Shown here one piece after another: positions 24,237 to 33,329 of a stretch of DNA of 64,000 bases. Under the pieces are notes generated by a model. That model ran no database searches, had not been told where the DNA came from, and was given only the letters and a program-made list of their open reading frames with translations. A program made the translations under genes and the position numbers. The DNA is from Collinsella aerofaciens (GTDB lineage Bacteria; Actinomycetota; Coriobacteriia; Coriobacteriales; Coriobacteriaceae), in contig NZ_JADMWW010000003.1 in NCBI RefSeq assembly GCF_015548375.1, forward strand, positions 1 through 64,000, written 5' to 3'. The stretch's first letter is position 1. Each line of letters opens with the position of its first letter.

Positions 24237-25880
24237 TCACGCCCTATAGAACACGTTGTCGGCAAAGAAGTCGGCCGGGGGCTCCATGCAGGCAATCTCG
24301 CCGTCAAACATCATGGCGACGTCGTCGGCTACCTGCTCGGCAAAGTCCAAATCGTGCGTAGCCATGATGACGGTGCCGCCAGCCTTCGCATGGTCACGCA
24401 GGGGGCGGGCGATGATGCGGCGGCTGAACAGGTCTAGACCCTTGGTGGGCTCATCGAGCAATAGCAGTTCGGGGCCGATCAGCAGCAGCTTTGCCAGGGC
24501 AAGCAGCTGGCGCTGTCCGCCCGAGAGGTCGTAAGGGTGGCGCGTCTCCAGGCCGTCCAATCCCAGTTGCGCCGCACGCTCCCGCGCCAAGTTCTCGTCA
24601 TATCCGCAGGTCGAGGCCCATTCCATCAGCTCGTCGCGCACCGTCTCGGCAACCAGCAGGGCCTTGGGGTTCTGCGGCAGCAGCGCAGCCGAGGCCGCCC
24701 CGCGCACCATACGACCACGCTGCAGCTTGGCAGTCTTGGCCAGCACCGAAAGCATCGTCGACTTGCCGCAGCCGTTACCGCCCACAACCGCATGCACCGC
24801 GCCAGTCGAAAACGACGCATCGAGCCCGCGCAGCACCCAGCCGGACGCTCGATCGTAGCGAAACCAGCCTTCCGACAGGATGGTAGCCGACCCGCCGTGC
24901 ATTTTTTGGAGTATTCTGCTTCCATCCGTGCGCGGGAAGGCTTCCGAGCCGTTCTCGAGCGACGTTTGCGCCACAAATTCGGACGATTTGTCCAATTCTG
25001 AACTTTTTTTCGCGCTCGATACGTCCCCGGGCGGCTCCAGAGAGCCCAAATTGTCCTCGCGCCTGCTGAATACTCCTTTATTTGCACATCGGATGGCACC
25101 CCACCCCAACATGTCATCGGAAAACAGCGATTCTCGGCGTCCCAAAGAAGCCATATCCGCCACCTCGCGCACGCGACCGTTCTCAATCCGGTACGCACAC
25201 GTCGCGTATTCGAGCATTGGGCGCGGCTGATGCGTCGCCACAACAACCGTGCAGCCCAGCTCGCGATTCACACGAAACAGCGCGTGCAGGAAATTCTTCT
25301 CCGCAACCGGATCAAGCTGAGACGTGGGCTCGTCGAGCAGCAGCACGCGCGGGCGCAGCGTCAGAACGGCAGCCAACGACAGCAACTGTTTGCGACCGCC
25401 CGAAAGCGTGTCAGTATCGCGGTGAAGCCAATCTTCCAGCCCAAAGAAATAGCTGGTCTCAGCTACGCGACGGCGCATCTCATCACGCGCTAGCCCCAAG
25501 TTTTCCAGGCCAAACGCCATCTCGTGCCACACGGTTTCGCACACGATCTGGTTCTCGGGATCCTGGAACACATAGCCCACGCGCTCCGCCGATGCCCGCA
25601 CATCCATGTCGGCGACGTTCTCGCCCAGCACGCGCAGTTCGCCAGTGCGCTCGCCCGCCGGAGCGATCTCGGGTTTGAGCAGCGACAGCAGCGTCGACTT
25701 GCCCGAACCGGTACCGCCAACAAGCAGTGCAAACGCACCTTGGGAAACACGCCAATCAAGCCCCTCGAGCACCGGTGCCTCGGCCCCGGGATAGGCAAAA
25801 CTAAGGCCTCGCACCTCAATCGCCGGCGCGGCCGAGCCATATACCACACCCGCCGCCGAGCTCCTATCCAACCGAGCCAT
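24237..25880 (-). CDS. ECF transporter ATPase with two fused ABC domains
   Basis: 547 residues containing two complete ABC ATPase domains in tandem. Domain 1: Walker A GGTGSGKSTLL, signature LSGGRKQLL, Walker B RVLLLDEPTSQLD. Domain 2: GGNGCGKSTML, LSGGQRQLL, LLLLDEPTKGLD. A roughly 70-residue Ser/charged linker separates them. This corresponds to EcfA1 and EcfA2 fused into one chain and powers the adjacent T and S components. Its start overlaps the stop of the T-component gene (TGATG). Codon usage in the linker is less GC-rich than in the domains. Confidence 0.92.
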   Translation of the reverse strand: MARLDRSSAAGVVYGSAAPAIEVRGLSFAYPGAEAPVLEGLDWRVSQGAFALLVGGTGSGKSTLLSLLKPEIAPAGERTGELRVLGENVADMDVRASAERVGYVFQDPENQIVCETVWHEMAFGLENLGLARDEMRRRVAETSYFFGLEDWLHRDTDTLSGGRKQLLSLAAVLTLRPRVLLLDEPTSQLDPVAEKNFLHALFRVNRELGCTVVVATHQPRPMLEYATCAYRIENGRVREVADMASLGRRESLFSDDMLGWGAIRCANKGVFSRREDNLGSLEPPGDVSSAKKSSELDKSSEFVAQTSLENGSEAFPRTDGSRILQKMHGGSATILSEGWFRYDRASGWVLRGLDASFSTGAVHAVVGGNGCGKSTMLSVLAKTAKLQRGRMVRGAASAALLPQNPKALLVAETVRDELMEWASTCGYDENLARERAAQLGLDGLETRHPYDLSGGQRQLLALAKLLLIGPELLLLDEPTKGLDLFSRRIIARPLRDHAKAGGTVIMATHDLDFAEQVADDVAMMFDGEIACMEPPADFFADNVFYRA

Positions 25881-26773
25881 CAGCCAAACCTCTTCTCATC
25901 AATCGCGTGCGACGCGCAAGGCAGCATCATCCAGGCAGCGTACACGACATAGCCCAGCCACGGCGCCGGCACCGATAGTTGCGGGTAAAACGAATACTGC
26001 ATCGTCGCAGTCCACGCCACTGCCGTCGTGGCCATGCCAAACAGCGCAAGTCCAACCAGCGCGGCAACATCGCCGCGCCCCAGCCGATACCGCGCATACG
26101 TCGTTCGACGCGTCGCGGCGCCCCACCCACGGGAGCGCATGGCGTCCGCGCGCTCCAGCGAATCTTCCATGCCCCAGCCCATCAACACGCTCGACGCCCG
26201 CAGGCGCGATCGCACGGGATCGGTGGGCGCGCGACCCGGCACATCAATCGCATCCTGCACCGCCAGCACCGTACGGCCGCGGCGCAAAAACTGCGGGATA
26301 AGCCTCATGCACATCGAGATCATGAGCGCGATCACCGGTGCGGCGTTACCCAAAAGCGCGAGCACCTTGTCGTATTCGAGCATCGACGCCGCGGCCTCAA
26401 ACCACAGCACGCTCGCCACAAACAGCCCGCCCATGCACAGGCCGTATACCATGCTCTCCAGATACACCGCGCGCATGCCAATACGGAACAGCTCCGTCGA
26501 GCCCGAGGCACTAAACAGTGGATTGACCAGCGCGATAATCAAAATCACCGGCAGCTGCCAGCGAAGTGCGCCCAGCGTGCGGGCAGCCCCACGCGTCGCA
26601 AATCCATACGCCAACCCGCCCGCAAGTGACAGCGCAATCAGCACCGGCTGCATCGAGAACATGGTGAGCCCCAGCGTCAGCACTATATAGAGCGCCGGCA
26701 CAGCTGGATGCGACATCGAGAATGCCGCGACGGGCTCGCCGCCAAACTCCTCTCGTATGTTGTCCACGGGCAC
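25880..26773 (-). CDS. ECF transporter transmembrane (T) component
   Basis: About 297 residues, strongly hydrophobic, with the cytoplasmic coupling motif ERADAMRSRGWG typical of EcfT and a preceding SSVLMGWGMEDS segment. It anchors the ATPases to the S component. The start is uncertain: the frame is open up to 26935, but the upstream part is Arg-rich, unlike a T component, so I prefer the GTG at 26773 that has GAGGGG in front of it. First gene of the operon, divergent from glmU. Confidence 0.75.
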   Translation of the reverse strand: MPVDNIREEFGGEPVAAFSMSHPAVPALYIVLTLGLTMFSMQPVLIALSLAGGLAYGFATRGAARTLGALRWQLPVILIIALVNPLFSASGSTELFRIGMRAVYLESMVYGLCMGGLFVASVLWFEAAASMLEYDKVLALLGNAAPVIALMISMCMRLIPQFLRRGRTVLAVQDAIDVPGRAPTDPVRSRLRASSVLMGWGMEDSLERADAMRSRGWGAATRRTTYARYRLGRGDVAALVGLALFGMATTAVAWTATMQYSFYPQLSVPAPWLGYVVYAAWMMLPCASHAIDEKRFG

Positions 26774-26963
26774 CCCCGTCCCCTCGCTCAAACGACAGCT
26801 CCGCAGCACCGCCGCCATGCACGGCCAGCGCAAACGCCACGCCGGCGGCGCAAGCCTCAACCGCCGCAATCCAATCGTTACGCGCTCAACATATGCCTGC
26901 GGTATCATATTGCGCCGTGTATCGTTTCCAAGCACACGTCTCTATAACGTAACAGGAGATCAC

Positions 26964-28376
26964 ATGGACGCAACCGCAATTATCCTCGCTGCCGGCGAGG
27001 GCACCCGCATGAAGTCGAACCACTGCAAGGTTTCGCACAAGATCCTGGGTAAGCCCATGGTCCAGTGGATCGTCGACGCTACCATCAAGGCCGGCTGCAG
27101 CCGCGTCGTGGTCGTCATCGGCAGCCACGCCGACGAGATGCGCGCCCTTATCGACGGCACCTACGCCAACAGCGCCACCAAGGTCGAGTGCGTCGAGCAG
27201 ACCGAGCGCCTGGGCACCGGCCACGCCGTGAAGGTCGCGCTCGAGGCCTGCGGCATCACGCAAGGCCCCGTCGTCGTGCTCAACGGCGACTTGCCGCTCA
27301 TCACCGCCGACACCGTCGCCAAGTTCGCGCAGACCGTCGCCACCGGCGAACTCGCCTGCACCGTCATGACCATGACCCCGCCTGATCCCTTCGGCTACGG
27401 CCGCATCAAGCTGGGCGCCGATGGTCAGATCGAGCGCATCATCGAGCAGAAGGACTGCACGCCCGAGCAGGCCGCCACGCTGCTCGAGTGCAACGCCGGC
27501 TGCTACGCCTTCGACGGCGCGCAGCTCGCCGCCCACATCAACGAGATCGGCAACGACAACGCGCAGTCCGAGTACTACCTGCCCGACATGCTCGAGATCC
27601 TCAAAGGCCACGCCCAAGCCGTCTCCATCTTCCACTGCGACGACTACCGCGACGGCCTGGGCGTCAACAGCCGCATTCAGCTCGCGCAGCTCACCGCCAT
27701 CGCGCGCGACCGCATCAACGAGCACTGGATGGCCGAGGGCGTCACGTTCATCGACCCCACGCAGGCCTGGATCGGCCCCGACGCCACCATCGGCCGCGAC
27801 ACCGTCGTGTGGCCGCAGACGCACCTGATCGGCCACGTCACCGTGGGCGAGGAGTGCCAGCTCGGCCCCAACAGCCGCCTCACCGACACCACCGTCGGCA
27901 GCGGCTGCACCATCGATGAAACCATCGCCGTCGAGGCCGTCATCGAGAACGGCGTCGACTGCGGCCCGCGCGCCTACCTGCGCCCGGGCACCCATATGCT
28001 CGATGGCTCCAAGGCCGGCACGCACGTGGAGATCAAGAAGTCCACGATCGGCGAGGGCTCCAAGGTGCCGCACCTGTCCTACATCGGCGATACCACCATG
28101 GGCTCCGGCGTCAACGTGGGCGCGGGCTCCATCACCTGCAACTACGATGGCGTACACAAGCACAAGACCGTCATCGGCAAGGATGCCTTCATCGGCTCCG
28201 ACACCATGATGGTCGCGCCCGCCCAGATTGGCGACGGCGCGCTTGTGGCCGCCGGCTCCGTCATCACCGAGCCGGTCCCGGCTGACGCACTCGGCCTGGG
28301 CCGTGCCCGCCAGATAAATATTGAGGGCTGGGCCGCCGATTATCGCCGCCGTCTGCACGAGGACGACGAGGTATAA
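26964..28376 (+). CDS. glmU: Bifunctional UDP-GlcNAc pyrophosphorylase / glucosamine-1-P acetyltransferase
   Basis: 470 residues. The N-terminal uridylyltransferase has ILAAGEGTRMKS and LNGDLPLI; the C-terminal half is a left-handed beta helix of hexapeptide repeats with the acetyltransferase block (RAYLRPGTHM, HVEIKKSTIG, CNYDGVHKHKT). It makes UDP-GlcNAc for peptidoglycan and other wall polymers. The ATG at 26964 has AGGAG 6 bp upstream; the open frame extends 207 bp further upstream without support. A strong terminator follows. Confidence 0.97.
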   Translation: MDATAIILAAGEGTRMKSNHCKVSHKILGKPMVQWIVDATIKAGCSRVVVVIGSHADEMRALIDGTYANSATKVECVEQTERLGTGHAVKVALEACGITQGPVVVLNGDLPLITADTVAKFAQTVATGELACTVMTMTPPDPFGYGRIKLGADGQIERIIEQKDCTPEQAATLLECNAGCYAFDGAQLAAHINEIGNDNAQSEYYLPDMLEILKGHAQAVSIFHCDDYRDGLGVNSRIQLAQLTAIARDRINEHWMAEGVTFIDPTQAWIGPDATIGRDTVVWPQTHLIGHVTVGEECQLGPNSRLTDTTVGSGCTIDETIAVEAVIENGVDCGPRAYLRPGTHMLDGSKAGTHVEIKKSTIGEGSKVPHLSYIGDTTMGSGVNVGAGSITCNYDGVHKHKTVIGKDAFIGSDTMMVAPAQIGDGALVAAGSVITEPVPADALGLGRARQINIEGWAADYRRRLHEDDEV

Positions 28377-28393
28377 CGTTTTACCAAGCATCT

Positions 28394-28428
28394 AAGGAGC
28401 TGTTCCCATGGGGGGCGGCTCCTTTTTT
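28394..28428 (+). terminator. Terminator after glmU
   Basis: AAGGAGC pairs with GCTCCTT, followed by TTTTTCT, 17 bp after the glmU stop. Confidence 0.8.
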
Positions 28429-28569
28429 CTATCGTGACCTGCGCGACAGGATGAGTGGTCGGTTCGTGTCCGTTGACGGTAAAGACGTTATCAAGACCCG
28501 ATTAACCCCGTCGCGCGGTTACAATGCAACAAGGCATCTATATGGCATTCGATATAAAGGAGAAGGGTA

Positions 28570-29556
28570 ATGCCGATTAATGATCCCGAGAAGTCGGAGA
28601 ATATGCGCAAGTCCATCCGCGTGTATTCCGGTTCCTCCAACCGTCCCCTCGCTCAGAAGATCGCTGAGTACCTTGGGGTCGAGCTTTCGGGCCTTACGCT
28701 AAAGCAGTTCGCCAACGGTGAGATTTACGCCCGCTACGACGAGACCGTCCGCGGCGCCGACGTCTTCCTGATTCAGTCCGTGGCCGGCGGCAACGTCAAT
28801 GACATGCTCATGGAGCTGCTCATCGCCACCGACGCTGCCAAGCGCGCATCCGCCCGCTCCATCACCGCCGTTATCACCCACTACGGCTATGCCCGCCAGG
28901 ACCGCAAGGCCGGCCCGCGCGAGCCCATCACCGCCCGCCTCGTCGCCAACCTGCTCGAGCGCGCCGGCGTCAACCGCATCATCACCCTCGACCTGCACCA
29001 GGGCCAGATTCAGGGCTTCTTCGATATCCCGGTTAACCACCTGTCCGCGCTGCCGCTGTTTGGCCAGTACTACAACGACATGCACTTCGACACCGACAAC
29101 CTGGTTGTCGTCTCCCCCGATGTGGGCCGCGCCAAGGCCGCCAAGAAGCTGTCCGACATGCTCGGCTGCGACCTGGCCATCGCCCACAAGGGCCGTCCGC
29201 GCCACAACGCCGCCGAGGTCATGGGCATCATCGGTGACATCAAGGGCAAGACCTGCATCATCAACGACGACATGATCGACACCGCTGGCACCCTGTGCGC
29301 CAACGTCAAGGAGCTCAAGGCTATGGGCGCCGGCGACATCTACGTATGCGCCACCCACGGCATCTTCTCCGGTCCGGCCATCGAGCGTCTGAACGACGCC
29401 CCGATCGTCGAGTGCCTCGTCACCGACGCCATTCCCGTCGAGGTCGGCGGCAAGATCAAGACCATCTCGGTCGCCGAGGAGTTCGCTCAGGCCATCTCCG
29501 CCGTTTACCACGAGGAGCCCGTCTCCACGCTCGTCGGCGGCGACTTCGCGCTGTAA
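28570..29556 (+). CDS. prs: Ribose-phosphate pyrophosphokinase (PRPP synthetase)
   Basis: 328 residues making PRPP from ribose 5-phosphate and ATP, the precursor for purines, pyrimidines, histidine and NAD. Diagnostic stretches are FANGEIYARYDETVRGADVFLIQS, YGYARQDRKAGPREPITARLVANLLE, DLHQGQIQGFFDIP and the PRPP loop NDDMIDTAGT (here read in segments). AGGAGAAGG precedes the ATG. Flanked by terminators, so monocistronic; it supplies the purF pathway found at 56-60 kb. Confidence 0.97.
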   Translation: MPINDPEKSENMRKSIRVYSGSSNRPLAQKIAEYLGVELSGLTLKQFANGEIYARYDETVRGADVFLIQSVAGGNVNDMLMELLIATDAAKRASARSITAVITHYGYARQDRKAGPREPITARLVANLLERAGVNRIITLDLHQGQIQGFFDIPVNHLSALPLFGQYYNDMHFDTDNLVVVSPDVGRAKAAKKLSDMLGCDLAIAHKGRPRHNAAEVMGIIGDIKGKTCIINDDMIDTAGTLCANVKELKAMGAGDIYVCATHGIFSGPAIERLNDAPIVECLVTDAIPVEVGGKIKTISVAEEFAQAISAVYHEEPVSTLVGGDFAL

Positions 29557-29589
29557 TCCAGCGTGCATCTCATCATCTTTGGTGTTTTT

Positions 29590-29622
29590 AAAGGGTCGGA
29601 AGCTCGCTTCCGACCCTTTTTC
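29590..29622 (+). terminator. Terminator after prs
   Basis: AAAGGGTCGGAAG / CTTCCGACCCTTT, a perfect 13-bp stem with a 4-nt loop followed by TTTTTC. Confidence 0.9.
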
Positions 29623-29642
29623 TACCCCTCGACAACCTTCCC

Positions 29643-29844
29643 TGGACAATTAGTTCAGATACGTATTTTTTTAAAGCTCCAAAGGCCGTTCTGAGCCTTC
29701 TGAGCTCCCCGGCGAACGCCATACTGCCCAAAGCTCATCGCTTTCGAGTACGACCGCCGCATATTTACCCTCAAATCGCCCTCGAAAGCCCTTAGAAACG
29801 CCTCGAACGCCCGCCGTCTTATACGTATCTGAACTAACTGTCCA
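29643..29844. mobile_element. 204-bp terminal-inverted-repeat element, copy 1
   Basis: Bounded by 24-bp inverted repeats beginning TGGACA(A/G)TTAGTTCAGATAC. Copies at 31169-31372 and 63670-63872 have the same ends and almost the same total length (202-204 bp between outer bases) but largely different interiors. No transposase is encoded, so it is MITE-like. A direct-repeat target duplication is not obvious. The short frames inside (about 29655-29877, minus strand) share only the residues encoded by the repeats. Confidence 0.75.
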
Positions 29845-30007
29845 GTAGCTATCGTCAACCTTCGCGGCAGAGCTCAATTTCCTGCAATCCCCTCAACCGA
29901 TTCCACCGATTTCATAACACCCAGCCGTTCATGGCGCGCAGCGCCCCGCTGAGCGAAAAGAACGGTATGGCGGTCGCATTCTGCCGCCAACTTAGTACGT
30001 TATAGCT

Positions 30008-31135
30008 ATGATGACCGTGATTTCACATTTCTCCGCCCTCCGCGCAATTCGTCGCGCACGACGGGCGTACTCTGCCCTACCCTGGGACTCCGTTGATAGC
30101 GAACAGCAAGCACAGGCCTTGGCTGGCTGCATTCCCAACAATGACGCGATAGACTTTGGCGCACTTTCGATACTCGACGCCTGGAATGAAGATGATTCCG
30201 AACTGCTCGATCTTCTCGTTTCAAACGAAGACAACAGGCGCCCCGACAAGCGACTTCTTCAGCATATTCTCTCCGCTCCGCTTCCTGAAGGTGCAATTAT
30301 GCACGTCGAGGCCGACATCTACGCTACGTCTCCTGCCATGACAGCCATGCTTTGTTCCAAGAATGAATCAGTCGCCAAAACCTTGATGCTACTCATGGAA
30401 CTGCTCGGAACCTACTCCCTTCCCCCCGGGGCAACATACCCCATTGCCTATGACGCCATCTGGCCCAAGGGCGATGACTGCGCAGCGACGAGCGATCTTG
30501 ATTGCCTGGGCGACCAGTCGGCGACCGAACAACAGAACGAGACCCGCTACGAACAGGCACACTACAAATGCGAGCCCGCCACAACTATCGAAGAGCTCGA
30601 GGCGGTCGCACGCTTCGCCAAAAGTAGCTCATATACCTCGTTTCGCACGGCAGTCAATCTCGCCCGACCCGGATCTGCATCCCCAGCCGAATCCCTAATG
30701 TTTGCCGTTCTCGGAGCGCCCATGCGCTTTGGCGGATTCGGATGTTGCAGCCTGCCCATGGGAGGCCTGCTACTCAACTATCGAATCGACTTCGACACTC
30801 TTGCGGTCAACATGTCCTCCGGCATCCCTTACGCCATCTGCGACCTATATTGCCCGGCCGCCGGAGTCGACAACGAATACAACGGAATTGGGCATGAGCT
30901 TCAAAACGCTCGCATCCACGATGGCAATCGAAATAATGGCCTCAAGGCAATGGGCATCCACGTCCTGGTTATCAATCGCGACCAAATGAAAGACCTTGTT
31001 GCACTCGAAGCCTTCGCCCAAACGATGCATCGACTCGCGGGAGTCCGATTTCGATACCGTATCAAGGGCTATCGCAAGCGTCAGACCGCTTGGCTCAACG
31101 CCCTGCGGGCCGGAATCGGCCTTGCGCCGGTCTAA
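30008..31135 (+). CDS. Hypothetical protein with possible endonuclease-like C-terminal domain
   Basis: 375 residues, not recognised as a named family. The C-terminal third (YAICDLYCPAAGVDNEYNGI...NNGLKAMGIHVLVINRDQM) resembles the very-short-patch/DUF559-type restriction-endonuclease fold: an Asp, then Glu in EYNG, and a final hydrophobic strand before the Arg-rich end (YRIKGYRKRQTAW). The usual lysine of the catalytic triad is not clear. Similar domains occur at the ends of AbiE-type antitoxin-like proteins in actinobacteria. The gene lies between two 204-bp inverted-repeat elements, is lower in GC than prs or pth, and starts at the first of two adjacent ATGs. Function unknown. Confidence 0.75.
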   Translation: MMTVISHFSALRAIRRARRAYSALPWDSVDSEQQAQALAGCIPNNDAIDFGALSILDAWNEDDSELLDLLVSNEDNRRPDKRLLQHILSAPLPEGAIMHVEADIYATSPAMTAMLCSKNESVAKTLMLLMELLGTYSLPPGATYPIAYDAIWPKGDDCAATSDLDCLGDQSATEQQNETRYEQAHYKCEPATTIEELEAVARFAKSSSYTSFRTAVNLARPGSASPAESLMFAVLGAPMRFGGFGCCSLPMGGLLLNYRIDFDTLAVNMSSGIPYAICDLYCPAAGVDNEYNGIGHELQNARIHDGNRNNGLKAMGIHVLVINRDQMKDLVALEAFAQTMHRLAGVRFRYRIKGYRKRQTAWLNALRAGIGLAPV

Positions 31136-31168
31136 ACGGCGAATCACCCGTGCACCGTCGAGCAGGGC

Positions 31169-31372
31169 TGGACAGTTAGTTCAAATACGTATAAATGGAC
31201 ACATTGAATTAGGCTGTTTTGCAGTTATCTCTATACCATTCGCCCGATTTGAAGGCAGGGTAGACTTCAAAACAGCGTCATATGGACTAACTAAAGCTCC
31301 AAAACAACGTATCGGCATTGAATCGAGCAATTCGAGTTCTCAGAACTTATACGTATCCGAACTAACTGTCCA
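31169..31372. mobile_element. 204-bp terminal-inverted-repeat element, copy 2
   Basis: Ends TGGACAGTTAGTTCAAATAC (31169 onward) and its complement (to 31372). Its orientation appears opposite to copies 1 and 3, judged by a shared central block (GCGTCATATGG here, GCTCATATAAGG in the reverse of copy 3). It fills the gap between the hypothetical gene and pth, 33 bp after the former's stop codon. Confidence 0.75.
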
Positions 31373-31485
31373 CCTCGATTTCGACGGCCGTCCAAACGCC
31401 CTCAAATAACCTCAATTGCCCTCCATTTGACAGCAGCAACAGGGTCGCTCACCATAGCAGGCGACAAATCAACGAAAGGATGAAC

Positions 31486-32115
31486 ATGGCAGCTGCACAG
31501 CCGCTTAAGATTCGCATGGTTGCCGGACTTGGCAACCCTGGCGAGGAGTATGCCGAGACCCGTCACAACGCTGGTTTCAAAGCAATCGACGAGCTGGCCC
31601 GTCAGGCCGGCGTCACGTACTGGAAAAACCAAGCAGGCGCCGAGGTCGCGCTCATCAACATCAACGATCCCGAGGAAGAGGGCGGCAAGCGCCAGATTGT
31701 ACTGGTCAAGCCGCAGTCGTACATGAACACCTCGGGCGGGCCCATCTCCAAACTCTGCCGCGAGTACAAGATCAAGGCCGAGGAGCTGCTCGTCATCCAC
31801 GACGAGCTCGATATTCCCGCCGGCGACGTGCGTGTTAAGGTGGGCGGCGGCCATGCCGGTCACAACGGCTTGCGTTCCATCATCGACAAGATGGGCAGCC
31901 GCGACTTCAGCCGCATCCGCACCGGCATCGGCAACCCTCCCGGCAAGATGGCCGTCGCCGACTACGTGCTCAAGCAGCTGCGCGCCCGCGAGGCCGAGGA
32001 TTTCCAGGACACCTGCGCCCGCGCGGCCGACGCCGCCGGCCTGGCGATCGTGCACGGCGTGGTCTATGCCCGCGACCATGTCAACGGCGCCGCCTCCGCC
32101 AACGGCAAGCACTAA
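31486..32115 (+). CDS. pth: Peptidyl-tRNA hydrolase
   Basis: 209 residues. Conserved family sites are present: GLGNPGEEYAETRHNAGF with the catalytic histidine, KPQSYMNTSG, HDELDIPAGDVRVK and GGHAGHNGLRSI. It recycles peptidyl-tRNA released from stalled ribosomes. The ATG at 31486 is preferred over 31480 because GAAAGGA sits at proper distance. Confidence 0.96.
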   Translation: MAAAQPLKIRMVAGLGNPGEEYAETRHNAGFKAIDELARQAGVTYWKNQAGAEVALININDPEEEGGKRQIVLVKPQSYMNTSGGPISKLCREYKIKAEELLVIHDELDIPAGDVRVKVGGGHAGHNGLRSIIDKMGSRDFSRIRTGIGNPPGKMAVADYVLKQLRAREAEDFQDTCARAADAAGLAIVHGVVYARDHVNGAASANGKH

Positions 32116-32127
32116 AACCTATCATTT

Positions 32128-32160
32128 AGGAACAGGTTTATTTTGGCAGGTTTTACCTGC
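32128..32160. repeat. AGGTTTATTTTGGCAGG repeat, copy 1
   Basis: AGGAACAGGTTTATTTTGGC followed by AGGTTTTACCTGC; the last part is itself a palindrome (CAGGT-TTT-ACCTG). A diverged inverted copy lies at 32271-32306 and a close one at 58110-58142. The 374-bp gap between pth and nfnA holds the first two copies and the nfnA promoter region; I see nothing else. Confidence 0.65.
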
Positions 32161-32270
32161 GGAAACGCCCCAGTTGCGGCATCGCAATCAACCGCGCGCC
32201 GACATACATGCACAGCATCCCAAAGGGGGCCTGCCTCATCACAACCCGAGGCCGGCCCCATTTGCCGTTT

Positions 32271-32306
32271 TACCTGATAAAACCGACCAAAATAAACCTC
32301 TCCCCC
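32271..32306. repeat. AGGTTTATTTTGGYAGG repeat, copy 2 (inverted)
   Basis: Reverse complement reads GGGGGAGAGGTTTATTTTGG then TCGGTTTTATCAGGTA, a diverged copy of 32128-32160. Together the two form an inverted pair around about 110 bp of unremarkable sequence. Confidence 0.55.
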
Positions 32307-32378
32307 TTTGGTAGGCCAAAGTGGATAAACCCTGCTCCCAACCGCCGAAGACACACGTAAGTGACATGTCCATGAGGG

Positions 32379-32384
32379 TATAAT
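32379..32384 (+). promoter_or_regulatory. Probable -10 element of nfnAB
   Basis: TATAAT occurs about 105 bp upstream of the nfnA start codon. No good -35 box is seen at the right spacing. Confidence 0.4.
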
Positions 32385-32489
32385 TTGCACCGTATGTCTG
32401 CACAACGCCTGTGCGCGTACGGTTTTATTCGGGCTACCGTCCATTTCCGTGGAGGCACGGTTCGGCGGCCCTAACAAGAGAGGGGTTCT

Positions 32490-33329
32490 ATGTATAAGAT
32501 CCTGGAGAAGACGCAGTTCTCGGAGAAGGTGTTCAAGTTCCGCATCGAGGCGCCTGCAATCGCCAAGCATGCGCACGCTGGACAGTTCCTCATGGTTCGC
32601 GCCAACGAGACGGGCGAGCGCGTCCCGTTTACCCTGGCCGGCTGGAACGGTGACGAGGGCTGGGTCGAGTTCATCTTCATGGTGATCGGCAAGACCACCG
32701 AGATGCTTTCCACCTACGAGGCCGGCGAGTCGCTGCGCGACGTCGTGGGCCCGCTGGGCGTTCCCACCGAGATGGCCGAGGGCCCCTGCGCCGTCATTGG
32801 CGGCGGCGTTGGCCTGGCAATTGCCTTCCCGGTCGCCAAGCACCTGGTCGAGACCGGCCACGAGGTGCACGCCATCATGGGCGCCCGCACCAAGGACCTC
32901 CTGCTCATGGAGGACCAGTTCCGCGAGCTCCTCGACGAGGACCACATCCACATCACTACCGACGACGGTTCCTACGGCGAGCAGGGCGTTGTAACCGCTC
33001 CGCTGGAGCGCCTGCTGCAGGACAAGGCCGTGAGCCAGGTCTTCTGCGTCGGCCCCGTTCCGATGATGAAGTTCTCGACCCTCACCGCCCAGAAGTACGA
33101 CACCCCCATCACCGCGTCGCTCAACCCCATCATGGTTGACGGCACCGGTATGTGCGGCTGCTGCCGCGTCGAGGTGGGCGGCGTGACCAAGTTCGCTTGC
33201 GTCGACGGCCCCGACTTCGATGCCACCCTGGTCGACTGGGATGACCTTCGTGCCCGCCAGGCCGCTTACCGTTCCGAAGAGGGCGAGTCCCTCAAGGCCT
33301 ATGAGGAAAAGAGCTGCGCATGCCACTAG
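32490..33329 (+). CDS. NfnA-like ferredoxin/NAD(P)+ oxidoreductase subunit (FAD, 2Fe-2S)
   Basis: 279 residues of the dihydroorotate dehydrogenase electron-transfer/sulfide dehydrogenase-like family. An FAD-binding barrel with VPFTLAGW is followed by the nucleotide-binding GGGVGLAIAFPVAK, and a C-terminal 2Fe-2S site with cysteines in TGMCGCCRVEVGG and FACVDGPDF. Adjacent to and overlapping an NfnB/GltD-like partner by 10 bp, it fits NfnA of the electron-bifurcating NADH-dependent ferredoxin:NADP oxidoreductase. An older annotation would be glutamate synthase-associated ferredoxin-NADP reductase. GAGAGGGG precedes the ATG. Confidence 0.85.
   Translation: MYKILEKTQFSEKVFKFRIEAPAIAKHAHAGQFLMVRANETGERVPFTLAGWNGDEGWVEFIFMVIGKTTEMLSTYEAGESLRDVVGPLGVPTEMAEGPCAVIGGGVGLAIAFPVAKHLVETGHEVHAIMGARTKDLLLMEDQFRELLDEDHIHITTDDGSYGEQGVVTAPLERLLQDKAVSQVFCVGPVPMMKFSTLTAQKYDTPITASLNPIMVDGTGMCGCCRVEVGGVTKFACVDGPDFDATLVDWDDLRARQAAYRSEEGESLKAYEEKSCACH

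Noticed and set aside
26886-28391. 501-codon open frame antisense to glmU
   Set aside because: glmU is unequivocal on the other strand; the shadow has no family match.
29655-29877. Small genes inside the 204-bp element
   Set aside because: Two overlapping short frames; similarity to the frame in copy 2 is limited to residues encoded by the inverted repeats and a weak central block.
29643-31372. Composite transposon
   Set aside because: No transposase between or beside the elements and no clear target duplication; only the arrangement is suggestive.
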